A stretch of DNA of 64,000 bases from Dactylosporangium vinaceum (GTDB taxonomy: Bacteria; Actinomycetota; Actinomycetes; Mycobacteriales; Micromonosporaceae): the NCBI RefSeq assembly GCF_019904175.1, contig NZ_CP061913.1, positions 5,332,001 through 5,396,000 on the forward strand, in the 5' to 3' direction. Shown here piece after piece: positions 33,635 to 42,022 of the stretch. Position numbers and translations under genes: made by a program. A model generated the notes under the pieces. The model was not told the origin of the DNA, did not search any database, and was given only the letters and a program-made list of their open reading frames with translations. Position 1 is the first letter of the stretch. Every line of letters begins with the position of its first letter.

Positions 33635-34978
33635 TCAGTGCCGGTGCCCGAGCCGGGTCAGGGCGATCGGCTGGCCGTCCTTCGGGAACGGCAGGGAGTG
33701 GTGATCCAGTGGGGCCACATACCCAGGGTCGACGCTCCATCGGTACGTCCGCAGCAGTCGATGCAGTATCGACTTGATCTCGAGACCGGCGAAGTGCAGG
33801 CCGATGCACTTGTGCACGCCGCCGCCGAACGGGGCCCAGGCGAAGCGGTGCGAGCGGTCCTCGCGGCGGTCCGGGGAGAAGCGTTCGGGGTCGAAGGCGG
33901 TCGGGTCGGTCCAGTACTGCTCCATGAGGTGGGTGAACTGGATGCCCAGCAGGCACAGCGTGCGGGCCGGGACGTGGACGCCCTGCACGACGGTGTCCCG
34001 CACGGTGTAGCGGACCAGGACCGGGACTGGTGCGCGCAGGCGCAGGGACTCGCGCATCACCAGGTCCAGCGAGCTCAGCGACTCCAGCTCCGCCAGGTCC
34101 GGCGCCCCGCCCAGCGCCATCGACTCGGCGCGGCAGCGGTCCTGCCACTCGGGGTGCTGGCCGAGGTACTGCAGCATCGTGGAGGTGGTGATCGTCGACG
34201 TGTCGTGCGCGGCCATCATGAGGAAGATCATGTGGTTGATGACGTCGTCGTCGCTGAAGCGGTCACCGGCGTCCGTCTCGATGTGGCAGAGGACCGAGAA
34301 GATGTCGTCGGCCGGGGTGGCGCGCTTCTCGGGGAGGTACCGACGCAGAAACGCTTCGAGGGTCCTTCTTCCGCGGAACGCGCGGCCCCACCGGGTGAAC
34401 GGCACGTCGGCCCGCATGATGCCGGCGGCGGCCTGGACGCACGCGATGAACGCGCGGTTGACCCGGGCCATCTCGGCCGGGCTGGTGTCGTCGGCGCCGC
34501 CCATGAACAGATCCGCGGCGATGTCCAGGGTGAGCTGCTTGAGCTGCCAATACGCGCGGAAGTCCGGGCCACCCGCCCAGCTCGCCAGGCCCTGCTCGAT
34601 CGCCGGGTGCAGCTTGCGCACGTAGCCTTCCAGCCGCGGTCTGGTGAACGCGTCCTGCATGATCCGCCGGTGCGCGCGGTGCTCATCGAAGTCGATGAGC
34701 ATCAGGCCGCGGTGGAAGAACGGCCCGACCAGCTGCGACCAGGCCGGCTCGTTGGCGAACGCCTTGTCGCCGTTCTGCAGCGCGGCACCGCACGCGTCGG
34801 GGCCGAGCAGCATGACCGCCCGGTTGCCGAGCAGGTACGTCGGCGCGACCGGGCCGTAGCGCTCCCAGTGCCGACGGTAGAGCGGCAGCGGGTCGCGCTG
34901 ATGCTCGAAGACCTGGCCGAGCCAGGGCAGGCCACGGTCCGCACGGCGCAGGTCGGGCAGCGGAAGGAGCTCGGTCAT
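33635..34978 (-). CDS. Cytochrome P450
   Basis: The 447-residue P450 has the I-helix motif MMAAHDTSTITT, the ExxR motif in VMRESLRLRAP, and the haem loop FGGGVHKCIGLHFAG with Cys391 as thiolate ligand. It is longer than typical bacterial class I P450s, and its HDTS and GGGVHKCIG motifs resemble CYP51/CYP135/136-like actinobacterial forms. No ferredoxin or reductase gene is adjacent, so electrons must come from elsewhere. The ATG at 34978 begins a conserved PLPDLRRADRGLPWLGQ segment. Confidence 0.94.
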   Translation of the reverse strand: MTELLPLPDLRRADRGLPWLGQVFEHQRDPLPLYRRHWERYGPVAPTYLLGNRAVMLLGPDACGAALQNGDKAFANEPAWSQLVGPFFHRGLMLIDFDEHRAHRRIMQDAFTRPRLEGYVRKLHPAIEQGLASWAGGPDFRAYWQLKQLTLDIAADLFMGGADDTSPAEMARVNRAFIACVQAAAGIMRADVPFTRWGRAFRGRRTLEAFLRRYLPEKRATPADDIFSVLCHIETDAGDRFSDDDVINHMIFLMMAAHDTSTITTSTMLQYLGQHPEWQDRCRAESMALGGAPDLAELESLSSLDLVMRESLRLRAPVPVLVRYTVRDTVVQGVHVPARTLCLLGIQFTHLMEQYWTDPTAFDPERFSPDRREDRSHRFAWAPFGGGVHKCIGLHFAGLEIKSILHRLLRTYRWSVDPGYVAPLDHHSLPFPKDGQPIALTRLGHRH

Positions 34979-35124
34979 GGCTCACCTCGCGATGGCGTCC
35001 TCGACTCCACCCCAGCCTGGTGGGGTCCGGCCGCCCTGTCAACCACACCGCCGGCGCCCGAGGCCGCGCCCGGCAGCGCAGCGCGATCCGTGTGCGCGGC
35101 GCCGGGGCGCCGGGACCCGCCCGG

Positions 35125-35862
35125 TCAGCCGGTCGGGAGGGCGTGGTCGAGCAGGGCGAGCAGGCGGTCCCAGTGGTGCTGCCGGGCCGCCGGGTCGAAG
35201 GCGTCGGTGTCGGGCATGGTGAAGCCGTGGACGGTGCCGGGGTAGATCTCGGAGCTGTAGGTGATGCCGGCGGCGTCCAGGACCTCGTTGAGCTGCCGCA
35301 GCTGCTCGGGTGTGAGGTCGTCGGCCGCGTGTCCGAAGTGGACCTCGGCGGTGATCGCGGACAGCACGTCCGGCCCGGCGGCGGCGACCGGGGCGTGGAA
35401 GGCGGCGAGCGCGGCGACCCGGCCGGGGTGGGCGGCCGCGGTGCGCACCGCCAGAAGTCCGCCGATGCAGTAGCCGGTCACCGCGACCGGGCCGGTGCGG
35501 ACCTCGGGCCGGGCGGCGAGGAAGTCCAGATAGGCGGCGGCGTCGCGCAGGGTACGTTCGGCGGTGTGCGCCTTGATCATGGGCATGAGCCGGGCGAAGA
35601 TCGCCGGGCGGGCCGCTTCGCCGATGTGCTCGGGAAGCTCGATCACCGGGGTCGGGCCGTCGCGGTAGAAGACGTTGGGGACGAGCACGTAGTAGCCCCG
35701 CGCGGCCAGGTCGCCGGCCAGCTGCCGCAGCGCGGGCCGGATGCCGAAGCCGTCCGGATACATCAGCACGGCCGGGTGCGGGCCGGCGGTGCCGGGGACC
35801 GCGGCGAGCGCGTCGGCCCGGCCGTCCGCGGTGGGGATGTGCAGCAGGTCAGGTAGTGCCAT
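35125..35862 (-). CDS. Dienelactone hydrolase family protein
   Basis: The 245-residue alpha/beta hydrolase has the DLH nucleophile motif GYCIGG (Cys132), an Asp in GHAADDLTPEQ, and His in PGTVHGFTMPD, which together make the Cys-Asp-His triad. DLH enzymes open dienelactones in chlorocatechol breakdown; many homologues are general carboxylesterases. The ATG at 35862 starts a conserved MALPDLLHIPTADG. It is divergent from the GH27 gene. Confidence 0.92.
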   Translation of the reverse strand: MALPDLLHIPTADGRADALAAVPGTAGPHPAVLMYPDGFGIRPALRQLAGDLAARGYYVLVPNVFYRDGPTPVIELPEHIGEAARPAIFARLMPMIKAHTAERTLRDAAAYLDFLAARPEVRTGPVAVTGYCIGGLLAVRTAAAHPGRVAALAAFHAPVAAAGPDVLSAITAEVHFGHAADDLTPEQLRQLNEVLDAAGITYSSEIYPGTVHGFTMPDTDAFDPAARQHHWDRLLALLDHALPTG

Positions 35863-35905
35863 GCGGTGAGCCTACGGCCCGGTCCGGGGCGGCCGGCGGG
35901 GCCGG

Positions 35906-35933
35906 TTGACCTCCGGCGCGGGCGCAGCATAAC
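35906..35933 (+). promoter_or_regulatory. Putative promoter of the GH27 gene
   Basis: TTGACC (35906-35911) and CATAAC (35928-35933) are spaced by 16 bases, about 100 bases before the ATG and 135 before the LacI-type operator-like site. Confidence 0.4.
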
Positions 35934-36034
35934 GGTTTGCGCAGAGCTTGACGGATGTGAATGCGTCGACGATGCTGGCCGGACGCGGAACCAATGGGTC
36001 TTCTCCGGCAACCGCCATACCGGAAGGAAATGCC

Positions 36035-37753
36035 ATGCGAAACGTGATCGGCACGATCGGGTGCACGATGTTAGCGCTCACACGACTGGCGTCCGCTGCG
36101 GCTCCGAGCCGGCGGCGGGCGCTGGCCGGCGTGCTGGCGCTGCTCGTGGGCGTCGGCACGGTCGCGGGTGGGCTGCCGGCGAGCGCGAAGCCGGCGGCCG
36201 TCGCGGCCGCGGCCATCGCGACGCCGCCGATGGGCTGGGCGTCGTGGAACAGCTTCGCCGCCAAAATCAACTTCAACGTCATCAAGACGCAGACCGACGC
36301 GCTCGTCGCGTCGGGCCTGAAGGACGCCGGCTACCAGTACGTCAACATCGACGAAGGCTGGTGGCAGGGCACCCGGGACGCGGCCGGCAACATCACTGTC
36401 GACACCGCCGAGTGGCCCGGCGGCATGAAGGCGATCGCCGACTACATCCACAGCAAGGGCCTCAAGGCGGGCATCTACACGGACGCCGGCCGCGACGGGT
36501 GCGGCTACTACTACCCGACCGGCCGGCCCGCCGCGCCCGGCAGCGGCAGCGAGGGCCACTACGACCAGGACTTCCTGCAGTTCTCCCAGTGGGGCTTCGA
36601 CTACGTCAAGGTCGACTGGTGCGGGGGCTCGGCCGAGGGCCTCGACTCGCGCAGCGCCTACCAGGCCATCAGCGACGCGATCGGCCGGGCGAGCGCGCAG
36701 ACCGGCCGGCCGATGGTGCTGTCGATCTGCAACTGGGGCGTGAGCAGCCCGTGGAGCTGGGCACCGGGCATGTCCAGCCTGTGGCGCACCAGTGGCGACA
36801 TCATCTACTTCGGTGAGCAGCCGCAGATGAGCCGGGTCCTGGCCAACTTCGACGCCGCCCAGCATCCGTCGGCGCAGAGCGCCGGGCACTACAACGACCC
36901 CGACATGCTCGTCGTCGGCATGCCCGGCTTCACGGCCGCGCAGAACCGGACGCATCTGAGCCTGTGGGCCATCTCCGGCGCGCCGCTGCTGGCCGGCAAC
37001 AAGCTCGACCAGATGAGCGCCGACACCCGTGCCGTCCTCACCAACCGCGAGGTCATCGCGGTCGACCAGGACCCGCTGGGCCGCCAGGGCACCAAGGTCG
37101 CCGAGGACCGGACGGGCCTGCAGGTGTACAGCAAGACGCTGTCCGGCAGTGGCCGGCGCGCCGTCGTGCTGCTCAACCGGACCGGCGCCGCGGCCGGCAT
37201 CACCGCCCGCTGGTCCGACCTGGGGCTCACCGGGTCGGCCGCCGTGCGCAACCTGTGGACCGCAGCGGACCTCGGCACCGTGAGCGGCAGCTACACGGTG
37301 ACGGTGCCGGCGGGCGAGGCGGTGCTGCTCACCGTGGCCGGCACCGATGGCGGCGGGACCGGGCAGCCGGGCCACCGGATCGTCGGCGGGCAGTCGGGGC
37401 GGTGCCTCGACGTCCCCAACAGCTCCACCACGAACGGCGTGCAGGCCCAGCTGTGGGACTGCTCCGGGGCCGCCAACCAGACCTGGACGGCGACCGCGGC
37501 CAAGCAGCTGCAGGTGTACGGCTCCAAGTGCCTCGACGCCTACAACCGCGGTACCACCAACGGCACCGCGGTGGTGATCTGGGACTGCAACGGCCAGACC
37601 AACCAGCAGTGGAGCGTCAACGCCAACGGCACCATCACCAGCGTGCAGTCCGGCCTCTGCCTCGACGCCAACGCCGCCGGCACGGCGAACGGCACGAAGG
37701 TCATCCTGTGGGCCTGCAACGGCCAGGCCAACCAGCGGTGGACGCTGAGCTGA
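36035..37753 (+). CDS. Secreted GH27 alpha-galactosidase with ricin-type lectin domain
   Basis: The 572-residue enzyme has an extended signal region (hydrophobic core ALAGVLALLVGVGTVAGG, cleavage near SAKPA), the GH27 barrel from PPMGWASWNSF, nucleophile Asp in YVKVDWCGG and acid/base Asp in WRTSGDI, and a C-terminal beta-sandwich. A ricin B (CBM13) trefoil follows with three QxW-type repeats (WDCSGAANQTW, WDCNGQTNQQW, WACNGQANQRW). It should remove alpha-galactose from galactomannan or raffinose-type sugars. GGAAGG precedes ATG 36035; an in-frame ATG at 36068 lies in the operator-like site. Confidence 0.95.
   Translation: MRNVIGTIGCTMLALTRLASAAAPSRRRALAGVLALLVGVGTVAGGLPASAKPAAVAAAAIATPPMGWASWNSFAAKINFNVIKTQTDALVASGLKDAGYQYVNIDEGWWQGTRDAAGNITVDTAEWPGGMKAIADYIHSKGLKAGIYTDAGRDGCGYYYPTGRPAAPGSGSEGHYDQDFLQFSQWGFDYVKVDWCGGSAEGLDSRSAYQAISDAIGRASAQTGRPMVLSICNWGVSSPWSWAPGMSSLWRTSGDIIYFGEQPQMSRVLANFDAAQHPSAQSAGHYNDPDMLVVGMPGFTAAQNRTHLSLWAISGAPLLAGNKLDQMSADTRAVLTNREVIAVDQDPLGRQGTKVAEDRTGLQVYSKTLSGSGRRAVVLLNRTGAAAGITARWSDLGLTGSAAVRNLWTAADLGTVSGSYTVTVPAGEAVLLTVAGTDGGGTGQPGHRIVGGQSGRCLDVPNSSTTNGVQAQLWDCSGAANQTWTATAAKQLQVYGSKCLDAYNRGTTNGTAVVIWDCNGQTNQQWSVNANGTITSVQSGLCLDANAAGTANGTKVILWACNGQANQRWTLS
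36069..36082. promoter_or_regulatory. LacI-family operator-like site at the start of the GH27 gene
   Basis: TGTTAGCGCTCACA is a near-palindrome with the central GCGC typical of LacI-family operators. It overlaps codons 12-16 of the GH27 gene as called. A one-mismatch reverse copy lies at 37838-37851. Confidence 0.5.
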
Positions 37754-37766
37754 CGCCGAGCCGGTT

Positions 37767-37800
37767 GCGGGGCGGGACCGCGATCGCGGTCCCGCCCCGC
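37767..37800 (+). terminator. Hairpin terminator after the GH27 gene
   Basis: A perfect 15-bp stem (GCGGGGCGGGACCGC and GCGGTCCCGCCCCGC) with a GATC loop lies 14 bases after the stop. Confidence 0.8.
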
Positions 37801-37837
37801 CCGGGCGCCGGGTTCCCGCCTTACGGCACCGGCATCA

Positions 37838-37851
37838 TGTGAGCGCCAACA
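37838..37851. promoter_or_regulatory. Second LacI-type operator-like site, downstream of GH27
   Basis: TGTGAGCGCCAACA is the reverse complement of the site at 36069-36082 with one change. It lies beyond the GH27 terminator, between the ends of two convergent genes. A downstream auxiliary operator is possible, or chance. Confidence 0.35.
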
Positions 37852-37964
37852 CAGCGCAGCCGATATCGACAATCCGGATGGTGCGACGCCCGCGCCGGGC
37901 ATTGCCGTCGATAGGGGAGTCGCCGGTGAACAGGGCGAGCGGCATTACCGGCCCGGACCGCTTG

Positions 37965-38789
37965 TCATGACGGCAGTGAGCCGCGCAGCAGGGAGTGGCC
38001 GGAGTGGGCCGCGTTGCCGTCGTGCGGTTCGGCGGAGATGTCGATGATGCGGTACTGCTCCAGGTCGAGCCCGGGCGGGACCGGAAGGTCCTCGTCGACT
38101 CCGCCGGTGAGGGCGCCGAGGGCCTCCATCCGCAGGCCGGGGCCGTTGAGGCTGGTGGCGTCGAGCAGCCACGCCTCGTAGTCGCCGTCGGTCTGGGCCG
38201 GCATGCCCTGGGCATGGATGTGCAGCCGCCGCTGACCGTCGACGGTGCGCAGGCAGGCCGAGCCGGTGACGCCGGCGGGGACTCCGGGCAGCGCCTCAAG
38301 GCGGACGAGCCCGGCACCCGCGCACGGGGCGGCCTGCGGCGCCGGCGCCGGGCGACCGGTCGCGACAAGCGTGGCGACGACCGCGAGCGCGGCCGCGGCA
38401 CCGGCGATGAGCGCGGTCATCGCCCAGCCGGGGCCGCGGCGGCGGGCCCGGCGCGCGGCGAGCTCGTCCGGGCCGACGCCGATGCTGCTGCCGGGGCCGA
38501 TGCCGGCCGGCCGGGGCGGCGGCGCGTCGGTGTGCAGGGTGACGGGTGGCGGGGCGACACTGCGGCCGGTGGCGGCCAGCTCGGCCTGGATGCGGTCCCA
38601 GACCCGCTGCGGGGGTATCGGGAGATCGCCCAGGTCATGCGTGTGGCGCCCGCGGTCGGCGACGTGGCGCAGCTCGTCGAGGCCGGAGCGGCACTCGGTG
38701 CAGCGGTCGATGTGATCGGCTTCCTGCGGGGTGAGGGGCTCCTCACCGAGTGCCCGGAGGATCAGCTGATCGGCGTCAAGGTGCGGCAA
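37965..38789 (-). CDS. RskA-like membrane anti-sigma factor
   Basis: The 274-residue protein has an N-terminal zinc anti-sigma motif H26-x3-C30-x2-C33 (HIDRCTEC), one membrane helix (about 124-146, AMTALIAGAAAALAVVATLV) and an extracytoplasmic RskA-type domain. The latter includes GDYEAWLLDATSL and ISAEPHDGNAAHSGHSLLRG, the conserved RskA ending. It should hold the adjacent sigma factor inactive until proteolysis. The TTG at 38789, after GGAGGT, overlaps the end of the sigma gene by 14 bases. Confidence 0.9.
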   Translation of the reverse strand: MPHLDADQLILRALGEEPLTPQEADHIDRCTECRSGLDELRHVADRGRHTHDLGDLPIPPQRVWDRIQAELAATGRSVAPPPVTLHTDAPPPRPAGIGPGSSIGVGPDELAARRARRRGPGWAMTALIAGAAAALAVVATLVATGRPAPAPQAAPCAGAGLVRLEALPGVPAGVTGSACLRTVDGQRRLHIHAQGMPAQTDGDYEAWLLDATSLNGPGLRMEALGALTGGVDEDLPVPPGLDLEQYRIIDISAEPHDGNAAHSGHSLLRGSLPS

Positions 38790-39378
38790 CGTCCACCTCC
38801 CATCGTTCCCGCAGACGGGCCATACCCCGGCGGAGATGACTTTTCACTGTACCCAGCGGCAGCTCGGTGATCGCCGCGATCTGGGTGTGGGTCAGGTCGT
38901 CGTAGAACGCCAGGCGCAGGACCCGGCGCTGCTCGGCCGGCAGCCGGGCGAGCTCGTCGGCCAGCACCAGCCGGTCGACGAGCTCGTCCGCGGGCGCCGG
39001 GGAGGCGGCCGATGGGGCGTCGCGGCGGGCCGACTCGGTCGCGCGGTCGTGGCGCCCGGCCGCTCGCAGGTGGTCGACGACCTTGCGGCGGGCGATGCCG
39101 AGGAGCCACCCGAGCAGGGTGCCGCGGTCCGGGTCGAACCCGGTGCGGCCCTGCCAGGCGGCCACGAAGGTGCCCTGGGTGACGTCCTCGGCGTCCGCCG
39201 CGGTGCGCAGTGTGCGGGTGGCGAGGTGGAACACGGCCGGCGCGTAGCGCTGGTAGACCAGGCCGAGCACGTCGTCGCCGCGATGGAACGCGGCGGCGAG
39301 CTCGTCCGGCTCGCCGGGCGGGCGGCCGCCGGCGCGGCCGGTGTCCGGGCCGGCCGGCGTCACCACTGGTGCCGCCAT
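38776..39378 (-). CDS. ECF sigma factor (SigK-like)
   Basis: The 200-residue sigma factor has region 2 (LVYQRYAPAVFHLATRTLRT, AADAEDVTQGTFVAAWQ, LLGWLLGIARRKVVDHLR) and region 4 (LPAEQRRVLRLAFYDDLTHTQIAAI, LPLGTVKSHLRRGMARLRE). It lies directly upstream of an RskA-like anti-sigma gene and downstream of a sortase and DUF4397 gene, with a fasciclin gene divergent. That context is like mycobacterial SigK. The ATG at 39378 follows GGAGGT on the minus strand. Confidence 0.92.
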   Translation of the reverse strand: MAAPVVTPAGPDTGRAGGRPPGEPDELAAAFHRGDDVLGLVYQRYAPAVFHLATRTLRTAADAEDVTQGTFVAAWQGRTGFDPDRGTLLGWLLGIARRKVVDHLRAAGRHDRATESARRDAPSAASPAPADELVDRLVLADELARLPAEQRRVLRLAFYDDLTHTQIAAITELPLGTVKSHLRRGMARLRERWEVDVAAP

Positions 39379-39441
39379 CGCACAACCACCTCCAGACGGT
39401 ATCGCAGGAACAGCGGGGCCGGGCGGGGGTCCGCCCGATCG

Positions 39442-40083
39442 TCAGGCCGCCGGCTGGGCGGTGATGACGACGTTGTCGCGGTAGTGCCCGGTGCTCGCGT
39501 CGAACGGCCCCCCGCACGTGATGAGGGTGAGCCGCACACCGCCGTCGCGGGCGAAGTACTTCTCCAGCGGGATCTTCGCCTTCGGGTACACCTCCCGGGC
39601 ACTGACGGTGAAGCGCCTGACGCTGCCGTCGGCCCCGGTCACCGCGACCGGGTCGCCGGGGCCGAGGTCACGCAGGTGGAAGAAGGCACCCTGGCCCTGC
39701 TGCGCGCTGTCGACGTGGCCGGCGATGACGATCGAGCCCGCGGTGGCGTCGACGCCCGGGCCCCACTTGTACCAGCCGACGACGTCGACGCTCGGGGGCA
39801 CCGCGAAGTCGCCGGTCTTCTCGTCGACGCCGACCGCGTCGACCTTGGCGTCGAGCTTGAGCCGGTCGATCTTCAGACCGGTCGGGGGTACGGGTGCCGC
39901 CGGTGCCGTCGCGGCCGGCGGTGCGGCGCTCGCCCCCGGCGCCGCAGCGGCCGAGCCGGTCGCGGCGGGAGGCGTGCCGGCCGGGGGTGGAGGCTGTTCG
40001 GCGCAGGCGGTGACCGTCGCCGCCAGCATCGTGACGATACCGGCGGCGACGGCGGCCCAGGCCGCAGCCCGGGATCGGCTCAT
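39442..40083 (-). CDS. Class F sortase, predicted lipoprotein
   Basis: The 213-residue protein has a lipoprotein signal with lipobox V24-T25-A26-C27, a Pro/Ala-rich spacer (about 28-75) and a sortase E/F beta-barrel. The catalytic residues are His123 in AGHVD, Cys190 in TLITCGG and Arg202 in YRDNVV. Sortases cleave cell-wall sorting signals and attach proteins to the envelope. Its ATG overlaps the stop of the DUF4397 gene (TGATG), and the sigma gene follows 63 bases downstream. Anchoring of a sortase by lipid instead of a helix is notable but known in actinobacteria. Confidence 0.9.
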   Translation of the reverse strand: MSRSRAAAWAAVAAGIVTMLAATVTACAEQPPPPAGTPPAATGSAAAAPGASAAPPAATAPAAPVPPTGLKIDRLKLDAKVDAVGVDEKTGDFAVPPSVDVVGWYKWGPGVDATAGSIVIAGHVDSAQQGQGAFFHLRDLGPGDPVAVTGADGSVRRFTVSAREVYPKAKIPLEKYFARDGGVRLTLITCGGPFDASTGHYRDNVVITAQPAA

Positions 40084-40913
40084 CAGACCCGGACCCGGGA
40101 CTTCCGCAGCGCGAATCCACCGGCCAGCGCGACCATCAGGCCGAGCGCGCCGGCGAGGTACACCCACGCGGCCGGGCCCTGGTCGGCGCCGCCACCGCTA
40201 CCGGAGTTGACGCCACCGGGAGTGCCGTGCAGACCGGTGATGCTCTGCGCGACGACGCCCAGCGTCTTGCCCTCGGCCGAGCCGATCGCGTAGACGATCG
40301 TCGAGGTGCCCTCGGCCAGGTTGAGGTCGGCCGCGGGGATCGCCACCGTTGTCGTGCCGGCCAGCACCACGTCGGCGCTGACCTTCCCGGCGGCCAGGTC
40401 GGCCTTGGCCTCGTTCGGGTTGGTGAGGTTCTTGAACACCGGCTGGCCGCCCGCCCGCACGTCGACGGCCGGGGCCGCCGCCGTGTGCCGCACGACGAGA
40501 CGGGCCTTGCCGGGGGCCAGCTTCGACACGTCGTTGACGAACGGCGTCAGGGTCGGCTTGCCGTCCGCCGTGAGGTGCGCGACGAGGCTGATGTTGGCGT
40601 CGGCGGGCACCGCGGCCTGGTCGACCTTGATGATCGGGCTGGTGATCGGGTCGCCCGGCTTCACGATGACGATGTCGTATTTGCCGGCCGCCAGGTCCAG
40701 CGGGCCGGCGACCTTCGACGGCTGGAAGTTGTCAAGCGTCTTCTTGCCGTTGACGTACACGTCGACCGGCTGGCCGGGGATGCCGTGCACGACCGAGACC
40801 TTGCTGGTGCCGGCGGCGTGCGCGGCCGGTGCGAACGCGACGATCCCGGCGGCGGCGGCGGCCAGGGCGGCGAACCCGGCCGCGAACCGGCGCGGCAACA
40901 CACGAGCAACCAT
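40083..40913 (-). CDS. DUF4397-domain surface protein with C-terminal membrane anchor
   Basis: The 276-residue protein has a Sec signal (about 1-34, ending AAHA), two DUF4397 beta-sandwich repeats (VSVVHGIPGQPVDVYVNGKK and LVVRHTAAAPAVDVRAGGQ), a Gly/Ser-rich linker (GGVNSGSGGGADQG), one membrane helix and a KSRVRV tail. The helix-plus-basic-tail end resembles a sorting signal, but no LPxTG motif is present. As first gene of the sortase/sigma operon it is the likely sortase client or partner (inference). Confidence 0.9.
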   Translation of the reverse strand: MVARVLPRRFAAGFAALAAAAAGIVAFAPAAHAAGTSKVSVVHGIPGQPVDVYVNGKKTLDNFQPSKVAGPLDLAAGKYDIVIVKPGDPITSPIIKVDQAAVPADANISLVAHLTADGKPTLTPFVNDVSKLAPGKARLVVRHTAAAPAVDVRAGGQPVFKNLTNPNEAKADLAAGKVSADVVLAGTTTVAIPAADLNLAEGTSTIVYAIGSAEGKTLGVVAQSITGLHGTPGGVNSGSGGGADQGPAAWVYLAGALGLMVALAGGFALRKSRVRV

Positions 40914-41201
40914 GGGTACGAGCTCCTTCTCACGTGGTGGCAGTGACGTGAGTGGTTTCGAGCGCCCGGCGCGGCCCGGATTCGCCGGATGGAATGTTCC
41001 ACACTTTGCAACCGCGGACCCGGCCGCGCGCGAACGCGACACCGCATCCGGGCGCGGCCGGACGCCTGAAGCAATCGCGTCCGGGCTGCATCCGCGGCGG
41101 CGGGCGGGCCCGAAGTACCGGTCGTGACGGCCGTCACCGCCAATCGATCCAACCGACGCGTTCGCTGCGGCGCGCGCGTCACGGCCCGAAAGGTTCCGCT
41201 G

Positions 41202-41849
41202 ATGCACCTCACCCGCATGGTCCGCGGCCTCGCCGTCGGCACCGCCGTCACGACCGTCGCCCTGGCCGCCGCGCCCGCGGCCGCCTCCGCGAACACCGGC
41301 GCGAAGCCGCTGGGCACCCGCTCGCTCGCCGCGGTGCTCACCCGAGACACGGGCGGCTTCGACCGCAACGGCGCTGACTACGACATCCTCACCAAGGCCG
41401 TGCTCACCGTGCTGCAGGCCAAGCCGCAGTCGCCGGTGAAGGTCCTCACGGACGGCACCGTCGCCCTCACCGCGTTCCTGCCCAACGACCGCGCCTTCGA
41501 GCGCCTCGCCCAGGACGTCGGCGGCGGGCGCACGCTGCCCACGGAGCAGCAGGCGTTCACCGCCGTGGCCGGCCTCGGCATCGACACCGTCGAGCAGGTC
41601 CTGCTCTACCACGTCGTCCCGGGCGCGACGATCGACGCCCGCGCGGCCCGCAAGGCCGACGGTGCGGCCCTGACCACCGCGCTGGGCCCGGCGATCACCG
41701 TCGACGTGCGCTACGGCTGGTGCATCCAGCTCGTCGACGCCGACCGCAGCGACCGCGACCCGGTCGTCGTCCGGACCGACATCAACCGCGGCAACCGGCA
41801 GATCGCCCACGGCGTCGACCGGGTCCTGCGCCCCGTCGACCTGCCCTGA
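41202..41849 (+). CDS. Secreted fasciclin-domain protein
   Basis: The 215-residue protein has a Sec signal (about 1-31, ending AAASANTG) and one FAS1 domain with VALTAFLPNDRAF (H1-like), VEQVLLYHVVPG (YH motif) and a C-terminal INRGNRQIAHGVDRVLRPVDLP (H2). FAS1 proteins mediate adhesion; in M. tuberculosis MPT70/MPT83 are SigK targets. This gene is divergent from the DUF4397-sortase-sigma-anti-sigma operon across 288 bases. ATG 41202 has GAAAGG upstream. Confidence 0.92.
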   Translation: MHLTRMVRGLAVGTAVTTVALAAAPAAASANTGAKPLGTRSLAAVLTRDTGGFDRNGADYDILTKAVLTVLQAKPQSPVKVLTDGTVALTAFLPNDRAFERLAQDVGGGRTLPTEQQAFTAVAGLGIDTVEQVLLYHVVPGATIDARAARKADGAALTTALGPAITVDVRYGWCIQLVDADRSDRDPVVVRTDINRGNRQIAHGVDRVLRPVDLP

Positions 41850-41877
41850 TCCCCGCACCTCACCGCAGCGCCGGCCC

Positions 41878-41920
41878 GGCCGGGGCGGCCCGGTCCACCT
41901 GACCGCGGCCCGCCCCGGCC
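41878..41920. terminator. Hairpin between fasciclin and TetR genes
   Basis: GGCCGGGGCGG (41878-41888) pairs with CCGCCCCGGCC (41910-41920) across a 21-base loop, between two convergent genes. Confidence 0.5.
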
Positions 41921-42022
41921 GGCGTCGTCGTCCCGCGGCGGTCCGGCCGTCGTCGTCGACGGCGTCGGCCCGGCCACCGCGCGGCCGGGCGCCGGGGAGC
42001 GCGGGCGTGTCCGGCCGGGCGG

